From NCBI GenBank assembly GCA_964577145.1, contig CAZNXM010000050.1, positions 1 through 9,799 on the forward strand: DNA of 9,799 bases, in the 5' to 3' direction. The stretch is from MGIIa-K1 sp964577145 (GTDB lineage: Archaea > Thermoplasmatota > Poseidoniia > Poseidoniales > Poseidoniaceae). The translations under genes were made by a program, and so were the position numbers. Below, one piece after another: positions 1 through 5,310 of this stretch. Below the pieces are notes generated by a model that worked only from the letters and a program-made list of their open reading frames with translations, had not been told where the DNA came from and did no database searches. Position 1 is the stretch's first letter, and each line of letters begins with the position of its first letter.

Positions 1-247
1 CGACGAGGACGACGAGGACGACGAGGACGACGATGACGACGATGACGACGACGATGATGACGACGATGATGACGACGAAGATGACATTGACATTGGAGAC
101 CGTATTGGCCTCGAAATAGATGACAAGGAATACTTCGGTGAAATCGTCGAGTTCGACGACGAAAATGAAACTGTTACCATCGAAACTGACGACGGCGATG
201 AAATCACTGGCGACCAGGATGATATGTTCTTTGAGGACGACGATTAG
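1..247 (+). CDS. C-terminal part of an acidic protein with a small SH3/KOW-like tail (5' end outside window)
   Basis: An open frame enters the window with its first full codon at base 2 and stops at TAG 245-247, giving 81 residues of a longer protein. The first 28 visible residues are all Asp or Glu, with 17 Asp in a row at visible residues 9-25. About 50 residues follow that alternate hydrophobic strands with turns (IGDRIGLEI, YFGEIVEFD, TVTIETDDGDEI). This pattern resembles a small SH3-like barrel of the KOW/Tudor type, but I cannot assign a family. The protein ends in EDDD. The acidic run may be a flexible linker or a mimic of nucleic-acid charge; that is inference. The next gene begins right at this stop codon and is also acidic, so the two are probably co-transcribed and translationally coupled. 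The true start and the N-terminal domains are not visible, so no function is proposed. Confidence 0.8.
   Translation, partial: DEDDEDDEDDDDDDDDDDDDDDDDDEDDIDIGDRIGLEIDDKEYFGEIVEFDDENETVTIETDDGDEITGDQDDMFFEDDD
2..85 (+). repeat. GAC/GAT/GAG trinucleotide tract encoding a pure Asp/Glu run
   Basis: Twenty-eight consecutive codons are GAC, GAT, GAG or GAA. The first 27 bases are three exact copies of GACGAGGAC, followed by mixed GAC/GAT units. It is an in-frame microsatellite inside the partial acidic gene. Its left edge is cut by the window, so its full length is unknown. Such tracts can change length by whole codons through replication slippage. Confidence 0.85.
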
Positions 248-258
248 TGAGGATGAGC

Positions 259-618
259 ATGGGCCAAGACCCCTTGGATTCACTCGCTGGTAAAGAGGCG
301 TGTCCTGTTTGCGGCACAATCTCTGAACGTGGCACTACGCGCTGTCCGGAGTGTGGAACATTCCATTCAGGAGCCCATTTAGAGGAGAGAGAAGCACCTC
401 CGCCTGAGGCACGAGTTAGTGCAAAAGATTCGGATCCCAGCGATTATTCCCTTGACCCAAATGCAGCAATAATTGACGAGGATTTTGATGCGGATGATGC
501 TGCAGTAAAAAGCTGGAGTGGCGGCTCAACAGATTTCAGTTTTGTAGACGATGGCCCTCCCGTCGCAGAAGAGAAAAAGAAAAGTCGCTTAGTTGATGAA
601 TTAATAGAAGACGATTGA
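259..618 (+). CDS. small acidic zinc-ribbon protein, unknown function
   Basis: The product is 119 residues if translation starts at ATG 259. That start is favoured because GTGAGG at 247-252 lies six bases upstream as a plausible ribosome binding site. Alternatives are GTG 247, which overlaps the previous stop, and ATG 253. Near the N-terminus there are two CxxC pairs (CPVC and CPEC, Cys 15/18 and 29/32) ten residues apart, a classic zinc-ribbon knuckle. The rest is predicted disordered and acidic, rich in Asp, Glu, Pro and Ser, and ends in KKKSRLVDELIEDD. That last stretch could be a short helix. Such proteins often bind nucleic acids or partner proteins, but no specific family is recognised. 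It follows the partial acidic gene with no gap, suggesting a two-gene unit. The stop is TGA at 616-618. Confidence 0.75.
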   Translation: MGQDPLDSLAGKEACPVCGTISERGTTRCPECGTFHSGAHLEEREAPPPEARVSAKDSDPSDYSLDPNAAIIDEDFDADDAAVKSWSGGSTDFSFVDDGPPVAEEKKKSRLVDELIEDD

Positions 619-643
619 TTTTTAGTTAAACGTCTTTCTTTCT
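619..643 (+). terminator. possible U-rich terminator after the zinc-ribbon gene
   Basis: A T5 run directly follows the TGA stop, then CTTTCTTTCT lies at about 634-643. Archaeal termination often relies on U-rich stretches without a stable hairpin, and this gap separates convergent transcription units. The assignment rests on base composition and position only. Confidence 0.35.
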
Positions 644-655
644 ACTTGCACACTA

Positions 656-675
656 ATTACTTACACTAAAGTAAT
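656..675. repeat. AT-rich inverted repeat in the convergent gap
   Basis: ATTACTT (656-662) and AAGTAAT (669-675) are perfect inverted arms of 7 bp around a 6-base loop. The element lies between the plus-strand zinc-ribbon gene and the minus-strand tRNA, so it could help end transcription from either side. The stem is AT-rich and weak. Confidence 0.4.
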
Positions 676-724
676 AAATGTTAAATCAATAAAGACCTAG
701 TTTGATTAGAAGAGATTTACAAGG

Positions 725-797
725 TGGGCTCGGAGAGAATTGAACTCTCGATCTTCGCCATGTCAAGGCGACGTCATAGCCCCTAGACCACGAGCCC
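725..797 (-). tRNA. tRNA-Val (anticodon GAC)
   Basis: The 73-base gene reads from 797 down to 725 and folds into a full cloverleaf. The acceptor stem pairs GGGCTCG with CGAGCCC. The D-arm is GTCTAGGGGCTATGAC. The anticodon stem pairs TCGCC with GGCGA around the loop TTGACAT, giving anticodon GAC at positions 34-36 (plus-strand bases 764-762), which reads GUC/GUU valine codons. The variable loop is short, and the T-arm pairs GAGAG with CTCTC around TTCAATT. The discriminator base is A73, as expected for tRNA-Val. No intron is seen, and the CCA end is not encoded, so it would be added by the CCA-adding enzyme. A TATA box sits about 29 bases upstream. The tRNA lies just downstream of the small zinc-ribbon gene on the same strand. 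Confidence 0.95.
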
Positions 798-817
798 TAG
801 CAAATTTCCCAAATGCC

Positions 818-834
818 TTCGGTATATATCCGAA
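818..834 (-). promoter_or_regulatory. TATA box of tRNA-Val inside a short palindrome
   Basis: On the minus strand, TTCGG-ATATATA-CCGAA places the TATA element (829-823) 26-32 bases before the tRNA 5' end at 797. That is the normal archaeal TBP/TFB spacing and predicts transcription starting a few bases before the mature tRNA. The 5-bp flanking arms are perfect inverted repeats; whether they matter is unknown. Confidence 0.7.
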
Positions 835-846
835 TCGGTCAGGGCC

Positions 847-999
847 TCAGGATACGATTTTTGAAATCTTACCAGTGCACCCATCCTCAGAGCAGAAACC
901 AGCACACCTAGTTCGGCCGTTACTCATCTTGACGAGCTTTGAATCCTTAATCGGCCCATATGTCTTACACTTCAAACAGAATCCACTAACATCAGCCAT
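847..999 (-). CDS. 50-residue zinc-ribbon protein resembling DUF5679
   Basis: Reading the minus strand from ATG 999-997 to TGA 849-847 gives a 50-residue protein beginning MADVSGFCLKCKTYGPIKDS. Cysteines lie at residues 8, 11, 32, 36 and 41. The layout of a GFCLKC pair, then a KLVKMSNGRTRCAG strand, then a second Cys pair and a final KISKIV strand matches my recollection of the DUF5679 zinc-ribbon family (GYCVKC...MKNGR...GxCPxCG). Here the second pair is spaced Cx4C rather than CxxC. The biochemical role of the family is unknown to me. A TATA-like TCATAATG at about 1035-1028 lies roughly 32 bases upstream of the start and fits an almost leaderless transcript. No ribosome binding site is evident. 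The gene ends about 50 bases before tRNA-Val on the same strand, so read-through into the tRNA is possible. Confidence 0.7.
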   Translation of the reverse strand: MADVSGFCLKCKTYGPIKDSKLVKMSNGRTRCAGFCSEDGCTGKISKIVS

Positions 1000-1086
1000 G
1001 GGAACCAAACTGACGACCTAGTATCGTCATTATGAATTCTCTGTTCATTTTCCTTTTCTAAAGAATTGCAAAAATCACCCTTAACC

Positions 1087-1109
1087 CCCCTACCTTTTGG
1101 GGATTTTTT
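1087..1109 (+). terminator. CCCC/GGGG hairpin followed by T6 (plus-strand reading)
   Basis: CCCC at 1087-1090 can pair with GGGG at 1099-1102 around an 8-base loop, followed by A and six T at 1104-1109. On the plus strand this resembles an intrinsic terminator, but no plus-strand gene precedes it; both neighbours are on the minus strand. It may stop antisense transcription or may be chance. Confidence 0.3.
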
Positions 1110-1181
1110 CCATTTTATTGAATGCCGTGGCGTCTAAACGCTGCACTGAGAGCCTGTTGACCTATAGTGATAATTATCCGT

Positions 1182-1205
1182 GTCGCATAATGTATGTTAT
1201 GCGAC
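1182..1205. repeat. perfect 9-bp inverted repeat (hairpin)
   Basis: GTCGCATAA (1182-1190) and TTATGCGAC (1197-1205) are exact inverted arms around the loop TGTATG. The element begins 24 bases beyond the stop of the minus-strand ABM-like gene, so it could form in that transcript's 3' untranslated region. No T-run follows on either strand. It could also be a dyad binding site. Confidence 0.65.
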
Positions 1206-1229
1206 TCTTAGGACAACGGTTCTGAGCAA

Positions 1230-1556
1230 TTATTCGGCATCTTTGGGGTCAAGTGCAAAAATCCCAACGAGTGGAGGCCCAGAAAGTAGGTCTTCGATTC
1301 CTCCATCACGAGTATCGAGCTCATCAGCGATTCTTTTGGCGCACGCATGCCAAGATTCCTCACTATCGTAAATCGCTTGCACTAGGAACATTGGTTGACC
1401 ATCCATGGATCTCGAAACCCAGGCTTTGATGCAACCATCGGTTCGACCACGAAGAGTTTGTCGGGCTTCGAGCATTCGCAGCAGTCTCGCGTCGGTACCT
1501 CGGCGCGCTGAGCAAACTACTGTTTCCAACCAATATTTCTCACTCTTTGATTTCAT
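1230..1556 (-). CDS. ABM-like dimeric alpha/beta-barrel protein, unknown substrate
   Basis: The product is 108 residues from ATG 1556-1554. The segment from about residue 10 to 102 alternates strands and helices like the ferredoxin-like fold of the antibiotic-biosynthesis-monooxygenase (ABM) superfamily. There is a first strand (YWLETVVCSA), a helix with Arg/Leu repeats (DARLLRMLEARQTL), GCIKAWVSRS and PMFLVQAIYDS strands, a helix beginning SWHACAKRIADEL, and a final strand PLVGIFAL. Many such proteins bind haem or oxidise small aromatic molecules as dimers, but no diagnostic active-site residue is clear, so this is a fold-level guess. GGAAGG at 1570-1565 lies eight bases before the start and acts as a plausible ribosome binding site. 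The upstream hutI stop is 50 bases away on the same strand. An AT-rich stretch there could hold a separate promoter. Confidence 0.7.
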   Translation of the reverse strand: MKSKSEKYWLETVVCSARRGTDARLLRMLEARQTLRGRTDGCIKAWVSRSMDGQPMFLVQAIYDSEESWHACAKRIADELDTRDGGIEDLLSGPPLVGIFALDPKDAE

Positions 1557-1564
1557 ATTAAATT

Positions 1565-1597
1565 CCTTCCAATTAGTAAATAATGTAATAGTATAAT
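1565..1597 (-). promoter_or_regulatory. TATA-like element and ribosome binding site of the ABM-like gene
   Basis: On the minus strand, TTATACTATTA (about 1598-1588) is TATA-like and lies about 36 bases before the ATG at 1556. GGAAGG (1570-1565) follows, with eight bases to the start codon. The spacing fits a short leader of roughly ten bases and supports independent transcription from hutI. The region is very AT-rich, so the TATA call is weak. Confidence 0.4.
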
Positions 1598-1606
1598 GAT
1601 TTAATT

Positions 1607-2848
1607 TTAATGTGAAATCAAATCACCTTCAAGAATCGTAATTGCAAATGGAGAGTGGCCAGGTTGGAGACACCATGCTTCCCAATGTGGTCCATCAATA
1701 ATATTCAGATTTGCAATCCCTCCTTCCACAATGCGTCCATGTGTTAGACCTGATGGGTGAGGTGATGTTTCTGCAGCATTACGTGTACAAGCTGCCAAAG
1801 CAGCGAGGGGGTCTATGCCATTACGTTGAACGAGTACTGAGGCTAGGAAGGGGAGACTTAGTGTCCTACAGTTAGGATTGAAATCACTAGCAAAGGACCA
1901 TGTCCATCCTTCATCCAAACATTGACGGAAGGGAGGGAATTCCTCTCCCATCGCATATGGAGTTCCTGGCAGGAATCCGGTGTTAACACCTGCATCATGC
2001 ATCGATTGTCGTGCCTCATCGTTAGTCCAGTGTGCGTGATCTGCAGTCGTGACCTCAAGGTCAGCTGCTAACTGGCCTCCACCACCATCTTCAAATTCAT
2101 CGATATGTAATCTAAGATCCAGTCCTCCTTTTCTTGAGGCACGCAATATATCCTCAGTCTGTTCAAGAGTGAACCAACCTGGCTCGCAAAATACATCTGC
2201 ACTTCGTGCAATTCCCTGTGACAGAACCGCAGGTAATTGCTCGGACAAGATTTCCTCAACATAACTGCCCAAATCGCCACCGGGAGGGGCTGAATGCGCC
2301 CCCAACCATGTCAAATCAAGCGAGGGTAATCCTTCGACAGCACCGAGAGTTTCAGCGACTTTTAGAAGTCGCAATTCACTATCGGTATCAAGACCATAAC
2401 CACTCTTAGCCTCAAGGTGGGTCGTACCATTATGCAATGCTTCTCGTAGTCTTTCAACTCCTAAATGCACCAATCTGCCATCACTAGCCTCCCGTGTTTC
2501 AGAAACCGTCGAGGCAATTCCTCCTCCAAGTTCAGAAATTTGGCGATAAGTGTGACCCTGCTGCTTCCACCTAACCTCTCTTGACCTGTCACCGTCCCAT
2601 AGGAGATGAGCATGAGAATCGACTAGGCCAGGAATGACAGCCCTGCCTTCGAGATCATGCTCTAGCGCATCAGTGAATTCAGCAAGTAATACATCTGAGG
2701 CATCGATTTTTGAAATCATATGACCATCGATTAAGATGCCCATTCCCTCGGGTAAAATATGGGCTTCATCAACCATGTTATGACCGAAAAGAGGACCCTT
2801 GCCAGCGAGGTGGACAATGGGGCCGGCATTGGTCAGAATCCTCTGCAT
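1607..2848 (-). CDS. hutI: imidazolonepropionase
   Basis: This enzyme hydrolyses 4-imidazolone-5-propanoate to N-formimidoyl-L-glutamate, the third step of histidine breakdown, in the cytoplasm. It is a metal-dependent amidohydrolase. From ATG 2848 the protein has 413 residues, normal for the family. Visible hallmarks are PGLVDSHAHLLWDGDRSRE with metal ligands His79 and His81, then YRQISELGGGIASTVSETR. Next come THLEAKSGYGL, WLGAHSAPP (His185), FCEPGWFTLEQ, LHIDEFEDGG (His248, Glu251) and ADHAHW (His271). LPGTPYAMG is followed by the catalytic Asp322 in SDFNPNCRT. An in-frame ATG at 2881 would add 11 residues that do not look like the family's N-terminus, so 2848 is preferred. No other hut gene is in the window. 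The gene diverges from kae1 and is followed by the ABM-like gene on the same strand. Confidence 0.93.
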   Translation of the reverse strand: MQRILTNAGPIVHLAGKGPLFGHNMVDEAHILPEGMGILIDGHMISKIDASDVLLAEFTDALEHDLEGRAVIPGLVDSHAHLLWDGDRSREVRWKQQGHTYRQISELGGGIASTVSETREASDGRLVHLGVERLREALHNGTTHLEAKSGYGLDTDSELRLLKVAETLGAVEGLPSLDLTWLGAHSAPPGGDLGSYVEEILSEQLPAVLSQGIARSADVFCEPGWFTLEQTEDILRASRKGGLDLRLHIDEFEDGGGGQLAADLEVTTADHAHWTNDEARQSMHDAGVNTGFLPGTPYAMGEEFPPFRQCLDEGWTWSFASDFNPNCRTLSLPFLASVLVQRNGIDPLAALAACTRNAAETSPHPSGLTHGRIVEGGIANLNIIDGPHWEAWCLQPGHSPFAITILEGDLISH

Positions 2849-2902
2849 GAAAAGAGGAGAGAGCAGTGGGTTTGATAGCATATGCGTACAGCGAAGTCAA
2901 TC
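2849..2902. promoter_or_regulatory. shared divergent promoter region of hutI and kae1
   Basis: Using the preferred starts, only 54 bases separate hutI (minus) from kae1 (plus). The centre holds GATAGCATATGCGTAC, whose core GCATATGC (2878-2885) is a perfect palindrome. It lies about 30 bases from the hutI start and about 20 from the kae1 start, so one symmetric TATA-like element might serve both directions. If the outermost ATGs at 2881 and 2882 were used, there would be no space between the genes. Confidence 0.4.
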
Positions 2903-3916
2903 ATGGGCGATGGATGGGTACTTGGTATCGAATCCACAGCACATACTTTCTCATTTGGTCTAGTGGCTCCCGATGGGACTCCGCGAGCCTCATCCTCAGG
3001 GACTTTACGTCCAGATGAAGGTGGAATTCATCCTAGGGAGGCTGCAGACCATCATGTTGAGCACTCTACGCAATTATTGAGCGCACTTCTTGACAGAGAA
3101 GGGCTGAAATCCACCGACCTTTCTACAATTGCATACTCACAAGGCCCAGGAATGGGACCTTGTCTTCGTACGGGAGCTGCTGCTGCAAGAGCAATTTCCA
3201 CCCACCTTGATATCGATTTAATCGGAGTTAATCACTGTGTTGCCCATATCGAAATCGGTAGGGAACAGTGTGGGTGTGATGATCCTGTCCTCCTCTATGT
3301 CAGCGGAGGAAATACCCAGGTTATTGCCAGATTAGATGGAAGGTATCGAGTTCTAGGTGAAACCCTAGACATAGGTATTGGCAATATGCTAGACAAATTT
3401 GCCAGAGGGCAGGGCATCCCATTTCCGGGCGGACCAGTTGTTGAACAGAAGGCCCTTGAGTGGCTAAAAAAGCATCCAAACGCTAGCCTAGAAGGTTTGG
3501 AATTGCCATATGCAGTACACGGAATGGACCTCGCATTTTCTGGTATTCTCGGTGCAGCAAATAGACTGATTCGCGAAGGAAAGCCACTAGAGGCAGTATG
3601 TTGGAGTTTGCAAGAACACGCATTTGCTGCTAGTATAGAAGTTGCAGAAAGAGCACTTGCTCATACCGGTAAATCAGAGGTATTACTTGGTGGTGGTGTT
3701 GCATGCAATCAGCGACTTAGAGATATGTGCGAAATCATGTGCATCGAGCGAGGTGCAAAGAGTAATGTTCCCCCACGTATGTATTGCATTGACAACGGCA
3801 CAATGATTGCCCGTCTAGGGTGGTTAGAAATCAAGCATGGAAGGCGCACAGAACTAATGGAAAGCGGTGTCGACCAAGAAATGCGAACGGACCAGACTCC
3901 TGTTTCATGGCCCTAA
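2903..3916 (+). CDS. kae1: tRNA N6-threonylcarbamoyladenosine synthase subunit Kae1 (KEOPS complex)
   Basis: Kae1 is the catalytic subunit of the archaeal KEOPS complex. It transfers the threonylcarbamoyl group to A37 of tRNAs that read ANN codons. From ATG 2903 the protein has 337 residues, a normal length, and opens MGDGWVLGIESTAHTFSFG as expected. Visible motifs are YSQGPGMGPCLRTG, the metal ligands in NHCVAHIE (His111, His115), YVSGGNTQ (phosphate loop, 134-139), GETLDIGIGNMLDKFAR, FPGGP, LPYAVHGMDLAFSG, SLQEHAFA, LLGGGVACNQRLR and CIDNGTMIA (Asp297). The C-terminus ends with RTDQTPVSW, typical of the family. No Bud32 kinase domain is fused to it, unlike in many Euryarchaeota. An upstream ATG at 2882 would add seven residues and is less likely. 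The next gene starts 42 bases after the stop, so it is probably in the same transcription unit. Confidence 0.95.
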   Translation: MGDGWVLGIESTAHTFSFGLVAPDGTPRASSSGTLRPDEGGIHPREAADHHVEHSTQLLSALLDREGLKSTDLSTIAYSQGPGMGPCLRTGAAAARAISTHLDIDLIGVNHCVAHIEIGREQCGCDDPVLLYVSGGNTQVIARLDGRYRVLGETLDIGIGNMLDKFARGQGIPFPGGPVVEQKALEWLKKHPNASLEGLELPYAVHGMDLAFSGILGAANRLIREGKPLEAVCWSLQEHAFAASIEVAERALAHTGKSEVLLGGGVACNQRLRDMCEIMCIERGAKSNVPPRMYCIDNGTMIARLGWLEIKHGRRTELMESGVDQEMRTDQTPVSWP

Positions 3917-3958
3917 GTACATGCCAAGGGTCATAAGGGCCCCTACGTGCCCCGAAAC

Positions 3959-4831
3959 ATGGACAGGCGTAGGCGCAAGGATGAGCCATTCAATCCCTTT
4001 GCACCCAATGCTAGCCAGAAAGCAAAAGTTCGTAAGGACCAGAAAGTGTCTCGAGGCAAACCACAGCGTGCTCGTCCTGAACAGAAATCAACTGCTCCTT
4101 CAAACGACCTTGCAGAAAAACAGAAGGCCGCAATGGAGGCTTTGAAGCAACGTCAAGAAGCCGCAAAAAAAGCTAGTCCTGCCCCCGCAGAGGTAAAGGA
4201 AGAGAAAAAGGCTGTTCGAAAGAATTCTCCACAACCCAAGGCTGCTCCGCCTCGGGCATCAATTCCCAAGACTTCAGATTCACGAGAGGATAGGCTCGCT
4301 CAATTGCGCGAAAAGTCCGCTGCAACCGCTGCGTTTGCTGCTAAGGCTGCAGACGATAAAAAGGGAGTCGAAGCTGAAACCGAAGAGGTTGTTGCTGCAC
4401 CTGAAATTATGGTTGAAGAAGTTGAAATTGAGGAGGAAAAAGAACCAATATTCCCTGAACGGCCTGCTCTTAGACCAGCGGTTGCAAATGTGTTCAAGAC
4501 GATTAAGACCGGGCCAATAAAGGCTGACCGAAGACCTAAGAGAAGGCGCCCTGGTGATAAGCGTGGAGGGGGAAGACAACCCCAAACTCGAAAACTTGAC
4601 CGGCGCAAATATCTTGAATACAAATATGTTGCAAAGGACTTACTTGATGATTCAGAAATTAGCGAGGAACATCGCTCCAATGTACTGGGTCAAATCTGGG
4701 CAAAGGGTGAAAGAATCGGTGTCGAAGATGCTGTTGAATTCATTGACCAGAAAGAGGCTGAACTTATTATTCCAAAGGAAATCGCAGATGAATTCCGAAA
4801 ATTAGTTAGAAAATATACCACAAAGAGATGA
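3959..4831 (+). CDS. highly charged protein with a conserved-looking C-terminal domain, unknown function
   Basis: The product has 290 residues from ATG 3959; GTG 3947 is an alternative start that would add four. I do not recognise a family. It is modular. There is a basic N-terminus (DRRRRKDEPFNPFAP), then an Ala/Lys/Glu/Gln-rich part to about residue 135 that could form coiled coil or disorder. An acidic block (about 138-162, with MVEEVEIEEEKE) follows, then a Pro-containing linker. A very basic patch (about 189-216, KADRRPKRRRPGDKRGGG) suggests nucleic-acid binding. The last 75 residues (RKYLEYKYVAKDLLDDSEIS onward, ending ADEFRKLVRKYTTKR) look like a compact helical domain. No membrane segment or cysteine pair is present. 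It lies between Kae1 and the SlyD-like isomerase and overlaps the latter by ATGA, implying coupled translation. Binding to RNA or the ribosome is only a guess from charge. Confidence 0.85.
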   Translation: MDRRRRKDEPFNPFAPNASQKAKVRKDQKVSRGKPQRARPEQKSTAPSNDLAEKQKAAMEALKQRQEAAKKASPAPAEVKEEKKAVRKNSPQPKAAPPRASIPKTSDSREDRLAQLREKSAATAAFAAKAADDKKGVEAETEEVVAAPEIMVEEVEIEEEKEPIFPERPALRPAVANVFKTIKTGPIKADRRPKRRRPGDKRGGGRQPQTRKLDRRKYLEYKYVAKDLLDDSEISEEHRSNVLGQIWAKGERIGVEDAVEFIDQKEAELIIPKEIADEFRKLVRKYTTKR

Positions 4832-5310
4832 TTGATATGACAGAAATTGGACAAGATATGGTGGCAACTGTACACTACACAGGCACACTTCCCGACTCGG
4901 GAGAGACTTTCGATTCAAGCGTGGATCGTGACCCCCTCACCTTCCTAGTAGGACACAAGCAAATGATCCCTGGTTTTGAAGCCGCATTAATTGGCGCTAA
5001 GGTCGGTGACAAGGTCGAATTTACACTCGCACCTGAAGATGCATATGGAGAATATGATGAGCAAGGAATCGTTTCTGTTGAAGCTAATATGTTTGGAGAC
5101 ATTACTCCAGAAGCAGGTATGGTCCTAATGAGTGATGCAGGTCCATTTACAGTCGTAGAAGTAGAAGGTGAAACTGTTAAGGTAGATTTTAATCACAAGC
5201 TTGCAGGCAAATCACTTCATTTCAGTGTCGAAGTTGTTGACCTCAGAAATGCTACCGAAGATGAGGTTAGCCACGGTCATGCTCATGGACCGGGTGGACA
5301 CCACCACTGA
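4828..5310 (+). CDS. SlyD-like FKBP-type peptidyl-prolyl cis-trans isomerase
   Basis: The product has 160 residues and is likely a cytoplasmic folding helper that isomerises X-Pro bonds. The FKBP half-domain is visible as VHYTGTLPDSGETFDSS, MIPGFEAALIGAKVGDKVEF and LAPEDAYGEYDEQ (about residues 15-79). An insert-in-flap chaperone domain follows (about 80-127, VSVEANMF through VKVDFNHKLAG). The closing FKBP strand is LHFSVEVVDLRNATEDEVSHG. The tail HGHAHGPGGHHH carries six His in its last 12 residues, like the metal-binding tail of bacterial SlyD, so nickel or other divalent-metal binding is plausible. The start ATG 4828 overlaps the previous stop in ATGA; ATG 4837, three codons later, is an alternative. 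The TGA at 5308-5310 shares one base with the mutase ATG. It is therefore co-translated with both neighbours. Confidence 0.93.
   Translation: MIDMTEIGQDMVATVHYTGTLPDSGETFDSSVDRDPLTFLVGHKQMIPGFEAALIGAKVGDKVEFTLAPEDAYGEYDEQGIVSVEANMFGDITPEAGMVLMSDAGPFTVVEVEGETVKVDFNHKLAGKSLHFSVEVVDLRNATEDEVSHGHAHGPGGHHH

Larger units (their letters stand above)
1000..1229. other. non-coding gap with two hairpins
   Basis: No open frame longer than about 17 codons that looks genic was found on either strand here. The gap holds the upstream region of the 50-residue zinc-ribbon gene (right-hand side of that gene), a C/G-tract hairpin followed by T6 at 1087-1109, and a strong 9-bp hairpin at 1182-1205. A small GCGT-CTAA-ACGC stem lies between them. 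An unannotated small RNA is possible but not shown. Confidence 0.5.

Noticed and set aside
740..1021. Plus-strand 93-codon open frame across the tRNA and small zinc-ribbon gene
   Set aside because: It lies antisense to a well-supported tRNA and to a Cys-motif gene, and its protein has no family features.
1180..1371. Plus-strand 63-codon open frame over the hairpin
   Set aside because: It overlaps the ABM-like gene in antisense, lacks motifs and is rich in Ser as expected for a shadow frame.
4300..4680. Minus-strand 126-codon open frame, Ser/Ala-rich
   Set aside because: It is the complement of the charged protein gene; the Ser/Ala richness comes from the opposite strand's codons.
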